DNA of 28,092 nt. Origin: CAG-841 sp963656825. Its GTDB lineage: Bacteria > Bacillota > Clostridia > Oscillospirales > CAG-272. The stretch lies in NCBI GenBank assembly GCA_963656825.1, contig CAVKJG010000026.1, positions 1 through 28,092 of the forward strand, written 5' to 3'. The position numbers and the translations under genes are program-made. The notes beneath the pieces are model-generated. The model was not told where the DNA came from, made no database searches, and saw only the letters and a program-made list of their open reading frames with translations. Of this stretch, positions 16,371 to 23,515 are shown one piece after another (position 1 is the stretch's first letter; every line of letters begins with the position of its first letter).

Positions 16371-16402
16371 AGGGAGAATGACTGTCGCCCGACATTCTCC
16401 CT
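16371..16402 (-). terminator. Terminator of the HNH endonuclease gene
   Basis: The inverted repeat AGGGAGAATG / CATTCTCCCT (10 bp, 12-nt loop) is followed on the minus strand by TTTTAAATTTTG. It lies 31 bases beyond the stop codon of the HNH gene. Confidence 0.75.
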
Positions 16403-16433
16403 AATATAATTCATCATTGAGGCAACGGCTATC

Positions 16434-17393
16434 TTACTTTCCGCTTACCTCCTTCTTCAAATTTTCTGATAGTTTTGTAAAAACAAAAGGATATTGGGTG
16501 TATTCGGAATTTTCCTGCTTTGACACCTTTTTTCCTGCTTCTGTATTCTTAAGAACCAAATCGCTAATAAATAATGAATCATGATAAGCCTGATAACCCA
16601 TCTTCATTTGATAAAACAATGATGATGCGGGAGCTTTATTTGGGCACTGGATATCATCAAGCTCTTGATACATTGAAAAATTATTGTCAAAATCATCGAG
16701 CCTAAAATAGATATCAAAAGACTCCACACATCCAATAGGCTTAAAATAATTAGAAAAATATGTGTTTAGCAAGATGCATTGGTCTAACAACTCATCAGTG
16801 TCTTCCTGCAGAGGCATATAATTATTTCGAGCAATAATAACTACATCATCGTTACTTGTACAATCACCTTCAACAGAAATATACTCTTTCTCTAATAAAC
16901 AGTCAATGAAATCAATAACTGCTGTATTGGTGAGTCGATGCAGTTTGATAAAAACTGTGCCAACAAATCTTCTTTTACCTTGAATCTTCTTTAATGATTT
17001 AAAGAATCTCAATCCAGATGCAGAATCAAAAAAATTGGTTGGCTCATCTGCCTTTATGTCACTCTTTGTCTTGATTTCATAATGATTCTGCACCTTTACG
17101 ATTTCAAAAGCAATTCCATTTGCAGTAAAGCACGGAAATTTATCTGCCTTTTCATCATTAGTACTGATATGGCAGCAAACCAAATTATGGTCGGCCGTAA
17201 CGCCACCTCTGCTTTGCGGAAGGACATGATCCACATTCCATCCGAACTCGCTGTTACGGTCATTGTAAGCTCCCTTGGCGATGGTTCTTCCGGCAAAATC
17301 CACTGCCTTCGTACCCTTGCCAAAGGCCTTGTTCCAAAGCCGCATGGCGGTTTCCCTATTCAAGTCCATGAACTGCTGTTTGCTCTTTCCCAT
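16434..17393 (-). CDS. HNH endonuclease domain protein
   Basis: 319 residues. A clear HNH/beta-beta-alpha metal motif lies near the N-terminus: WNVDHVLPQSRGG (Asp55, His56) and NLVCCHISTNDEKADKF (Asn70, His75). Such domains cut DNA, or more rarely RNA, with one metal ion. The remaining 220 residues resemble no domain I can name; they are rich in acidic and aromatic residues and probably form a partner or target-recognition module. The gene is more AT-rich than the chromosomal genes to its left, consistent with transfer. It is the last gene of the island on the tRNA side. It may be a defence nuclease, a homing-type nuclease or a restriction component; no methylase is adjacent. Confidence 0.72.
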   Translation of the reverse strand: MGKSKQQFMDLNRETAMRLWNKAFGKGTKAVDFAGRTIAKGAYNDRNSEFGWNVDHVLPQSRGGVTADHNLVCCHISTNDEKADKFPCFTANGIAFEIVKVQNHYEIKTKSDIKADEPTNFFDSASGLRFFKSLKKIQGKRRFVGTVFIKLHRLTNTAVIDFIDCLLEKEYISVEGDCTSNDDVVIIARNNYMPLQEDTDELLDQCILLNTYFSNYFKPIGCVESFDIYFRLDDFDNNFSMYQELDDIQCPNKAPASSLFYQMKMGYQAYHDSLFISDLVLKNTEAGKKVSKQENSEYTQYPFVFTKLSENLKKEVSGK

Positions 17394-17587
17394 TTTTGTA
17401 TATACGGAAAGATGCCAATTGCCTCCTGTGATGAAGTCAATTCAACAAAAGCATGTAACCGACCATAGGGCGACCTATTGCTATAAGCCTCAAAGGGCAA
17501 TCCTCATAATAGCATTACAGAAGATTAGCCGGTTCGTTTTCAATGGCATCCCATCGAAAAGGTTCAGTTTCATCGAATTGCACTTTT

Positions 17588-17615
17588 ATTATAACACATT
17601 TTTGTAAAAAGTCAA
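17588..17615 (-). promoter_or_regulatory. Promoter for the HNH endonuclease gene
   Basis: On the minus strand TTGACT (17610-17615) and TATAAT (17588-17593) are separated by 16 bases, between the integrase stop and the HNH start. The predicted leader is about 190 bases long. Confidence 0.7.
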
Positions 17616-17644
17616 GTCTCGCAAGGATGAGGCGTTTGACTCCC

Positions 17645-19042
17645 CTATCCTTGCAGCTTTTCTATCATCTCCCCCAGCTTCCTCTCGCACTCCTCCTCGC
17701 TTTTTGCGTAGACGATATGCTGTTCCCGTTTGCCGTCTTTGCCGCGGGGCGTATATTTGCCCTGCCAGGTGTTCTTTGAAACTTTGGAGATACATCCCGT
17801 GCCGGGCTTGCGCTTCTTGCTCTTTTTGGCGGTGAATTCAGCGTGTTTCGGTTCCTGTTCGGGTGTTTGCCCGTCATCGGGGTTATCGTCGCACACGGGC
17901 GAATCTGCGGGCTTGGGCGTGCCGNNNNNNNNNNTTGCGGCATTGCGTTCCATCTCGCCGGTCACGTGAGAATATACGCTGATGGTCGTCTCCGCCGAAG
18001 AATGACCGAGGACGGCAGACAGCGTTTTGATGTCCAGCCCGTTTTCCAGTGCCATAGTCGAGAAGATATGCCGCAGACCGTGGAACGGGATGTGGCTACA
18101 CTCGGCGCGTTCCAGCATATCCGACAGCCGACTGCGACAACTCGTCGGACTGCGCGGATGTGTCGGATCGAGCGGTGACGGAAACACCCAATCGGAGTTG
18201 ACTGTTTTCCGATACTCTCCGAGAATATTCAGCACCGATTGCGGCAGATGCACCGACCGAACCGAGGATTTTGTTTTCGGCGTGCTGATGATATATTCCG
18301 AACCGAGCGTGGTATATTCCCGTTTAATGCTCAACTCGCCTGTCGCAAAGTTGATGTCATCCCATTTCAGTCCGAGCAGTTCGCCCCGCCGCATGCCTGT
18401 GGCAAGTCCGAGGAGGATGAGCTCATAGAAGCCTTCTTCCTTCGCCTGTATGAGCAGCCGCGCGATTTCTTCGTGTGACAGCACTTCGATTTCTTTGTTT
18501 TTCTTTGGCGGTAACTTGCAACCGATCGCCTCATTGCGGTTAACAAGTCCCTCCTTCAGAGCCTGATCGAGCGCACATTTGATGCGGGTGTGCATCGAAC
18601 GGATGACCGCACCCGACAGTTTTTTATCGCCGACGCCGTTGCGGTCGAGGTTGCCGTTTTTCATCTGTTCGGCATAAAATTTTTCAAGATCACTCTTTTT
18701 GAGCGCGGCAAGCGGGAGCTTTCCGATGCCGGGAATGATGTGCTTGTAGATGTCGTTTTCGTATTTCAGACGTGTGGTTGCGGCAATGCTCAGCTCGCAG
18801 AAGTTGCGATACCAGTAGTCGATATACTCACCGAACGGCATGTCTGCGGCGGTTTTCACGATCGGTTTTTGCACGGTTTCCTTGAGGGCTTTCAGCTTTT
18901 CTTCAACCTCGCGCTTGGTTTTTGCCAAGACATTTTTCGTAATCGGCAGATTCTTTTCATCGTAACCGACCACACACCTGCCTTCCCATCTGCCGTCTTT
19001 GCGCTGACGGATCAGCCCTTGTCCGTTCTTTCGTCTGCCCAC
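17645..19042 (-). CDS. Tyrosine recombinase/integrase with extra C-terminal arm-type domain
   Basis: About 465 residues from a GTG preceded by AAAGGAG at 8 bases. N-terminal AP2-like arm-binding domain at 1-55 (GQGLIRQRKDGRWEGR), core-binding SAM-like domain at about 65-170, and catalytic domain with Arg218 (TGMRRGE), Lys256, His321 and Arg324 (HGLRH), His347 (LGHSS) and nucleophile Tyr357. After the catalytic domain come about 40 low-complexity residues, then residues 412-465 (TGCISKVSKNTWQGKYTPRG) that resemble the N-terminal arm domain again. Ten N at 17925-17934 fall in the linker just after the catalytic domain, so its true length is uncertain. The start overlaps the upstream integrase gene by 31 bases. 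It should integrate and excise the element. Confidence 0.88.
   Translation of the reverse strand: MGRRKNGQGLIRQRKDGRWEGRCVVGYDEKNLPITKNVLAKTKREVEEKLKALKETVQKPIVKTAADMPFGEYIDYWYRNFCELSIAATTRLKYENDIYKHIIPGIGKLPLAALKKSDLEKFYAEQMKNGNLDRNGVGDKKLSGAVIRSMHTRIKCALDQALKEGLVNRNEAIGCKLPPKKNKEIEVLSHEEIARLLIQAKEEGFYELILLGLATGMRRGELLGLKWDDINFATGELSIKREYTTLGSEYIISTPKTKSSVRSVHLPQSVLNILGEYRKTVNSDWVFPSPLDPTHPRSPTSCRSRLSDMLERAECSHIPFHGLRHIFSTMALENGLDIKTLSAVLGHSSAETTISVYSHVTGEMERNAAXXXXGTPKPADSPVCDDNPDDGQTPEQEPKHAEFTAKKSKKRKPGTGCISKVSKNTWQGKYTPRGKDGKREQHIVYAKSEEECERKLGEMIEKLQG
17925..17934. other. Assembly gap (10 N) inside the integrase gene
   Basis: Ten N, probably a placeholder of unknown size, in the linker after the catalytic domain. 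The reading frame is the same on both sides if the gap is taken at face value. Confidence 0.95.
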
Positions 19043-20202
19043 GGTTTCAGCTCCTTTCCGAGGATTTTCTCAAGTGCATTGCCCGTAACTTCGGAGGCTC
19101 GCTTTTGCATTTCTTCCGTCACATGCGCATAGCAGTTGAGCGTGAAGCCGGGTTTTGTGTGTCCGAGTTCCTTTGCCAGTGTCTTTTCATCCACGCCGAC
19201 GGCAATCGAATGTGTGGCGTAGGTATGACGTAGACCATGGAACGGGATGTCAGGAAGCCCTGCTTTCTTTATGATTCGCTTGAAGGTGCCGTATGCCGTG
19301 TTGGGGTTGATCGGTTTTTCGGCGTCGCGCAGGCTTGGAAAAATCCATTCGGAGCCGATGGTTTTCTTTCGCTCTTTCAGCATGCGGACAACACTTTCGG
19401 GCAGGACGATCGTGCGGATACCGGTGTCGGTTTTCGGATCACTGACCGTGATTCCGCCCCTGACCGTGATGACCTGCCGAGCGACGCTGAGCTTGCCTTC
19501 CGCTTCGTCGAAGTCTTCCCAGCGCAGCCCGCAGATCTCACCTTTACGCAGTCCCGTCATACATTCGAGGTAGAAGAAGTCCCGCCACCACGGTTCATCC
19601 TCAATAATTTTCAGAAACTTCTTGAGCTGTTCCTCGTTATACACCTTGCGCTCCGTGGTGTTCAGCGCGGGGATCGTTGTGCCGTCGGTCGGATTTTTGA
19701 CGATGATATGTTGCTCCACTGCCATCTCAAAGCACTTGTGCATCATCATATGCACTGCTCTGACCGTACTGCCCGAGAGCGATTTTCCTTTGGTTTTGCT
19801 CTCGGTGACACGCCCTTCTTTGAGCAGTTTTACGTAGAGCTGTTGCATATCCCGCGTGAGGATTGCCGAGATTTTCTTATCACCGAGATACGGACGGACG
19901 TATGCATCTGCGTAGAAAATATACTTGTTCAGCGTCTGCTGGCGCACTACATCTTTCTGATAGCAGAGCCAGCGGTCGAGCCATTCATTCAGGTTCACGA
20001 GGCAATCCTCGTTCAGTTCCACCCCGCGGTAGTTCTCAAGGAGCTTATAAAATTTCGTCATCGCCTCGCTTTGCGTCTTGCCGAAGACCGATTTGTATAT
20101 CGGCTTGCCGTCCTCTTTGTGTCCGACGATAATGCGCGCTTCCCATCTTCCGTCCGGTCTTTTTCTGACCATCCCGTCCCCGTTCGGACGTCGTTTACTC
20201 AT
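19012..20202 (-). CDS. Tyrosine recombinase/integrase (second copy of tandem pair)
   Basis: 396 residues. The ATG at 20202 is chosen because AGAAGG lies 8 bases before it; a GTG three codons upstream would overlap that site. Arm-binding domain at 1-55 (NGDGMVRKRPDGRWEARI), core-binding domain at 65-170, then catalytic residues Arg219 (TGLRKGE), Lys257, His322 and Arg325 (HGLRHTYATH), His348 (LGHTKPG) and Tyr358. All active-site residues are present, so it should be active. It resembles Tn916/phage-type integrases. It is clearly diverged from the adjacent recombinase and is not a simple recent duplication. Its end overlaps the next integrase gene by 31 bases, so both are made together. Confidence 0.93.
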   Translation of the reverse strand: MSKRRPNGDGMVRKRPDGRWEARIIVGHKEDGKPIYKSVFGKTQSEAMTKFYKLLENYRGVELNEDCLVNLNEWLDRWLCYQKDVVRQQTLNKYIFYADAYVRPYLGDKKISAILTRDMQQLYVKLLKEGRVTESKTKGKSLSGSTVRAVHMMMHKCFEMAVEQHIIVKNPTDGTTIPALNTTERKVYNEEQLKKFLKIIEDEPWWRDFFYLECMTGLRKGEICGLRWEDFDEAEGKLSVARQVITVRGGITVSDPKTDTGIRTIVLPESVVRMLKERKKTIGSEWIFPSLRDAEKPINPNTAYGTFKRIIKKAGLPDIPFHGLRHTYATHSIAVGVDEKTLAKELGHTKPGFTLNCYAHVTEEMQKRASEVTGNALEKILGKELKPWADERTDKG

Positions 20203-20344
20203 ATTTTTCACCTTCTTTCACGCACAACAATACCACAATATCTTTCATATATCCAGCGGAAATCGCAAGAGTTATCGGAAAGTTATCAATTCACCCCGAT
20301 GTTTTTTCTTTGTTTCCTGCATCAAAAAAATTGCGATTCCGAAT

Positions 20345-20743
20345 TTATTTCTGCCATTCAATCGCGTTGTCAAGAGAAACGCTCCCGTTGATTCTCCGCA
20401 CTTCCTCAATGCAGGCGTGACGAAGTCTGCCGAGGTCTTCATCTTCAATGTCATTCGTTGCCGCAATTACGTTGAGCAACATTGAAATTTCAACCGACAG
20501 TTTGAAGAGCGAACTGCTGCGCGCGTGCTCACATTTGTCAAGCACTCTCCGCAAAGTATCCACCGTCTCGGAAGAAATCAGTTCGGGCGCTCTGCGATTG
20601 CAGAGATACGCATTATAGAAATCAACCGCCTTTTCGATATATTCGCTGACACTTTTGCACCCGTCCGACTTGCTGAGTGCCTTTGCCGTGTCCAATGTTT
20701 CCTCGCTGATATGCAGAGAAAAACGAGTCTGCCTGTCCTCCAT
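20345..20743 (-). CDS. Ribbon-helix-helix-like DNA-binding protein
   Basis: 132 residues from the ATG after AAAGGAGG. The frame is open further upstream but no ribosome binding site supports a longer form. The first 45 residues (TRFSLHISEETLDTAKALS then SVSEYIEKAVDFYNAYL) have the pattern of a CopG/Arc-type ribbon-helix-helix: a short beta strand followed by two helices. The rest is helical and acidic, probably for oligomerisation. Proteins like this regulate plasmid or element genes or act as accessory mobilisation factors. Possible operator repeats CAGRCGCCTG lie just upstream (20763-20772 and 20808-20817). Confidence 0.65.
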   Translation of the reverse strand: MEDRQTRFSLHISEETLDTAKALSKSDGCKSVSEYIEKAVDFYNAYLCNRRAPELISSETVDTLRRVLDKCEHARSSSLFKLSVEISMLLNVIAATNDIEDEDLGRLRHACIEEVRRINGSVSLDNAIEWQK

Positions 20744-21006
20744 AAAAGCCTCCTTTTTGTCACAGACGCCTGCAAAGAGCCCGCAAACACTGGTATTTTT
20801 CGCATTGCAGGCGCCTGAATTTGGGTTTATTCGATTTTTGACACACACTCGCGCATGATTTTCTTCCCGGCGAAATCCGCGAAAAAGCGAGCAAATGCGG
20901 TCAAAACGTGCGAAAAACGGAGGGCTCTGCCCGCCGATGTGATTCGGGCGAGCGTTTTTGACGCACGCCCTTTCTCCTGCTTGAAAATCGACCTTCACAT
21001 AAACAC
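20744..21006. promoter_or_regulatory. Repeat-rich control region upstream of the RHH gene
   Basis: 263 bases with no supported gene. Two direct repeats TTTTTGACRCACRC (20835-20848 and 20955-20968) lie exactly 120 bases apart. A related GCGTCTGTGACAAAAAGG on the minus strand merges into the RHH ribosome binding site. Two copies of CAGRCGCCTG lie near the start codon, one a perfect palindrome. This looks like an operator, origin or transfer-origin type region, but no assignment is possible from sequence alone. Confidence 0.45.
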
Positions 21007-21960
21007 TTACATTTGCCCGTTCTCTGCGTGAATTTCGGCATGAACGCTGTTTCCGGTATGTCGCTCATATTTTGCAATCCGCTCCCGCATTTCCACCTCC
21101 CGTCTCAGTTTGTCAAGTTCTTTTTCGTCATACGCTTCCTTGATGGGAGCGATAGGCGTGATGTGATATTTCAGCGTGCCGTTGTGAACCTCACCGCTCT
21201 TTGTTCTCACCAAGGTTTGCTCGGTTTCGACCAGCCCGCGTTTTTCAAGTGAACGAAGATATTTCATCACCGTGTTTTTTGACATTCCGATCCGCTCCCC
21301 GATCTCACGGAAGGATGGATAGCAGGTGTGCGTCCTGCGGTCCTCATAATAAAGCAGACAGGAGTAGAGCAGAATTTCACCGCCCGAGAGATCCATATAC
21401 AGCACGCTGTTCGGCACCATGAAGTAATTACCCTCCGCATAAGATTTGCGGGCAGTGCCGTGCGTGACGATGCGGGCAAAATCATATTGCGTTTTCTCTT
21501 TGAGAGAAAGATTCACCTTTATGCGCTGCGTGATGTGTCTGCCTTTTTCCGTAATCACCACTTCGAAAAGAAAACCCGCCACAACCAAAGGCAAATATCC
21601 GCGACTGAGAATTCCTTTCCTGATTTCATGTTGGAGATCCTCATCAAATTTTGCAAACATAAAAATCGCACATCCGAGCCATAGCGAATATGCCGCTCCG
21701 AAATTAAAATCAACCGTTTTCAACGCAAGCCTGATATGCGCGGGCTTCATGAGGTCGAGTATCACTTTTCGAATATCCTCGGTTGCAAAGCCGACTCCGT
21801 AGCAAGCGATTTCTTCGATATTCCACAGCCGATGCAGAGCATTTATCACGCGATACTTTTCCCATCGGTCGAGTTTTAACCCCGAACCGTCGATTTGGAA
21901 ATAGTATCTGTCAAGCTCTGCCGAAAGCCTTGCGTCAAGTTCAGGATAAATACCGCTCAT
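21007..21960 (-). CDS. Winged-helix (HTH_36-like) protein, replication/regulator type
   Basis: 317 residues from the ATG at 21960, which has GGAGG upstream and overlaps the Xis-like gene stop (ATGA). The C-terminal part holds a winged helix: LSGGEILLYSCLLYYEDRRT, CYPSFREIGERIGMSKNTVMKYL then RSLEKRGLVE. This arrangement is common in plasmid or integrative-element proteins, including replication initiators. The first 180 residues are not recognisable and include hydrophobic stretches (YSLWLGCAIFMFAKF) unlike typical Rep proteins. The gene is part of a minus-strand operon with the Xis-like gene. A role in element replication or control is likely but unproved. Confidence 0.65.
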   Translation of the reverse strand: MSGIYPELDARLSAELDRYYFQIDGSGLKLDRWEKYRVINALHRLWNIEEIACYGVGFATEDIRKVILDLMKPAHIRLALKTVDFNFGAAYSLWLGCAIFMFAKFDEDLQHEIRKGILSRGYLPLVVAGFLFEVVITEKGRHITQRIKVNLSLKEKTQYDFARIVTHGTARKSYAEGNYFMVPNSVLYMDLSGGEILLYSCLLYYEDRRTHTCYPSFREIGERIGMSKNTVMKYLRSLEKRGLVETEQTLVRTKSGEVHNGTLKYHITPIAPIKEAYDEKELDKLRREVEMRERIAKYERHTGNSVHAEIHAENGQM

Positions 21961-22166
21961 TTGCTTTCCTCCGTTTTCATTTCTACCCACGCCATGAACT
22001 TTTCTTTCGGAACGATCAAACGATTCCCGACACGCAACGCGGGAAAGTCTTTTTCCTTCATCAGCTCGTATGCCGAGGACATGGCAATCCCCAACACATT
22101 TGCAACCGTTTCTGCATTGAGAAACAGCGGCAACTCATCGTAGGTCTTGTAGTTTGATTCTTTCAT
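21957..22166 (-). CDS. Excisionase-family HTH protein (Xis/AlpA-like)
   Basis: 69 residues from an ATG 8 bases after GGAGG. The GTG three codons upstream would sit inside that site. The whole protein is a MerR-type winged helix of the excisionase class: LFLNAETVANVLGIAMSSAYELM, FPALRVGNRLIVPKEKFMAWVE. Such proteins bend DNA to steer integrases towards excision and may also regulate transcription. It overlaps the next gene by 4 bases and is preceded by the structured region at 22199-22375. Confidence 0.83.
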   Translation of the reverse strand: MKESNYKTYDELPLFLNAETVANVLGIAMSSAYELMKEKDFPALRVGNRLIVPKEKFMAWVEMKTEESK

Positions 22167-22198
22167 TTTCTGCACCTCCTTTGTTTTTTGAAAAAGAA

Positions 22199-22375
22199 AA
22201 AGTGAGCATCAGAAGAAAACAGAGCGATGCTCTGATTCAAATCTGATACTCACCCGTACCTACCAGCCAAATCACCGGCAGTTTGCAGAGCAAACTGCGC
22301 GGGCGTCCAAACTGTTTTTGCCCGAAGATTTCTCTACGGACGCCCGGTTTCACTGCCGGGAGGATGGCTCACTTT
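22199..22375 (-). ncRNA. Candidate structured RNA / attenuator upstream of the xis-like gene
   Basis: About 177 bases packed with inverted repeats between the Sir2 stop and the Xis ribosome binding site. Outer pair AAAGTGAGC (22199-22207) / GCTCACTTT (22367-22375). An 8-bp pair CCGGCAGT (22275-22282) / ACTGCCGG (22352-22359) enclosing GGGCGTCC (22301-22308) / GGACGCCC (22338-22345). A 9-bp hairpin GCAGTTTGC / GCAAACTGC (22278-22298) that competes with the 8-bp pair. A 12-bp pair 22202-22213 / 22242-22253 enclosing CAGAGC / GCTCTG. The single mismatch of the 12-bp pair is a G-U only in minus-strand RNA, which indicates the transcribed strand. A TTTTTCTTTTTC tract follows it on that strand, so it can act as a terminator ahead of xis. 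I recognise no named RNA family. Confidence 0.6.
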
Positions 22376-22380
22376 CAATT

Positions 22381-23130
22381 TTATAAATAAGCTTTGACAG
22401 CCGAAAAAACCTTTCCGATCGAATCGTTGATCTCAATATCGCGGTCAGGTCTCAGCGGAAGATTGATTGGATCACGGTTGATGAGGGCAAGGTGTTTTCC
22501 GCGAAAATACCTCACGTAGGAAGCCGCGGGATAGACGGTCAGCGACGTGCCGCCGATGATCAGCATATCCGCTTCTCGGATTGCGTGGATTGCACCCTCC
22601 ACTGCCCTCTCCGGCAGTTGCTCCTCATAGAGCGTTACGTCACAACGCACGATGCCGCCGCAGGTGCAACGCGGAACGCTCTCGTCCGATGTGAAAATAT
22701 AATCTCCGGGGTATTGTTTCCCACACCTTGAACAGTAGTTTCTCATCGTCGTGCCGTGGATCTCAAACACGTTTTTGCTCCCTGCACGCTGGTGCAAGCC
22801 GTCAATATTCTGCGTGACGACCGCTTTCAGTTTCCCGGCGCGCTCCAGTTCCGCAAGGAAAAAGTGCGCGGCGTTCGGCTCCACAGCCCGCGTATCCATT
22901 TTCTGACGGTAGAACTCGAAAAACACGTCCGGGTGATCGGCAAGGCAGGTGTGACTGAGCAGATATTCGGGCGTGTACCCCTCAAAACCGACGTTCGGTC
23001 GATTGTAAAGCCCGTCTTTGCTTCTAAAATCCGGTACACCGCTCTCGGTAGAAACGCCTGCGCCACCGAAAAAGACGATATTCTCCGACTCACGGATGTA
23101 ATCCGCAAGTGTCCTGATGGCATCATTCAT
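22381..23130 (-). CDS. Sir2 family NAD-dependent protein deacylase
   Basis: 249 residues from an ATG 8 bases after AAAGGA; longer starts lack a site. NAD-binding motifs GAGVSTESGVPDFRS (residues 23-37) and TQNIDGLH (106-113), catalytic His125 in EIHGT, zinc ligands Cys133, Cys136, Cys155 and Cys157, and GTSLTVYPA near the C-terminus are all present, so it should be an active CobB/NpdA-type sirtuin that removes acyl groups from lysine using NAD. It sits in a mobile-element gene set, 13 bases after a small zinc-ribbon gene, which is not the usual chromosomal setting. A role as a defence NADase is less likely because the fold is the short housekeeping form. Confidence 0.9.
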   Translation of the reverse strand: MNDAIRTLADYIRESENIVFFGGAGVSTESGVPDFRSKDGLYNRPNVGFEGYTPEYLLSHTCLADHPDVFFEFYRQKMDTRAVEPNAAHFFLAELERAGKLKAVVTQNIDGLHQRAGSKNVFEIHGTTMRNYCSRCGKQYPGDYIFTSDESVPRCTCGGIVRCDVTLYEEQLPERAVEGAIHAIREADMLIIGGTSLTVYPAASYVRYFRGKHLALINRDPINLPLRPDRDIEINDSIGKVFSAVKAYL

Positions 23131-23143
23131 ATTCTTTGTCCTT

Positions 23144-23383
23144 TCATGCATTGGCGCTGACAATCGGGACGGTAACATATCCCCGCGCCGCCTTCGGCTT
23201 TTCTGTCACCGCGAGCATGGTTTTGCACCGCGGGCACAACATCGTTTTGCCCCTGTAATCTGGCTTGGCAATGCTGACCGTCACCGTGTTTTTATCTTTT
23301 GGATTCGTACTGTACAGAAGCGTTCTTCCGCAGTCCTTGACCGGGCATCGCGCAATGGGAATGCGCTTTATTTCTTCACTCAA
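23144..23383 (-). CDS. Small zinc-ribbon protein
   Basis: 79 residues from a TTG preceded by GAGGTGA. Two pairs of cysteines (CPVKDC at 13-18 and CPRC at about 50-53) form a zinc-ribbon arrangement. The remainder is beta-rich and basic (RIPIARCP, GYVTVPIV). I cannot name the family. The stop lies 13 bases before the Sir2 start, so the two are co-transcribed and may act together, for example as a substrate or nucleic-acid-binding partner. Confidence 0.65.
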   Translation of the reverse strand: MSEEIKRIPIARCPVKDCGRTLLYSTNPKDKNTVTVSIAKPDYRGKTMLCPRCKTMLAVTEKPKAARGYVTVPIVSANA

Positions 23384-23456
23384 TCACATCACCTCAATTC
23401 TTGTATTTGCAGGTTCGGAAGTACCCGCCGACTCAAAAGGTTGCTTCGTTTGTGCG

Positions 23457-23471
23457 GAACTTCGGAAGTTC
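23457..23471. repeat. Short perfect dyad downstream of the lexA-like gene
   Basis: GAACTTCGGAAGTTC, a 7-bp dyad around one G, in the 132-base gap between the LexA-like and zinc-ribbon genes. It may be a protein-binding site or a minor hairpin; no T-run follows. Confidence 0.4.
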
Positions 23472-23515
23472 ATTCCTTCCGTATTTCACTCGAAATCGTT
23501 GGCACTCCGTTTGCC

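Noticed and set aside
16149..16409. 86-residue open frame on the plus strand between tRNA-Pro and the HNH gene
   Set aside because: It runs through the terminators, lacks a ribosome binding site, and its sequence is repeat-derived and low in plausibility as a protein.
19237..20391. 384-residue plus-strand open frame opposite the integrase
   Set aside because: The minus strand has a full integrase with all catalytic residues; this frame has no recognisable domain.
20744..20998. N-terminal extension of the RHH protein (217-residue version)
   Set aside because: AAAGGAGG lies just before the inner ATG at 20743, and the upstream frame is made of the DNA repeats rather than a plausible domain.
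22199..22375. IscB/IS605-type omega RNA or HEARO RNA
   Set aside because: No IscB, IsrB or TnpB gene is near, and the arrangement of helices, ending in a terminator ahead of xis, points to a leader or attenuator.
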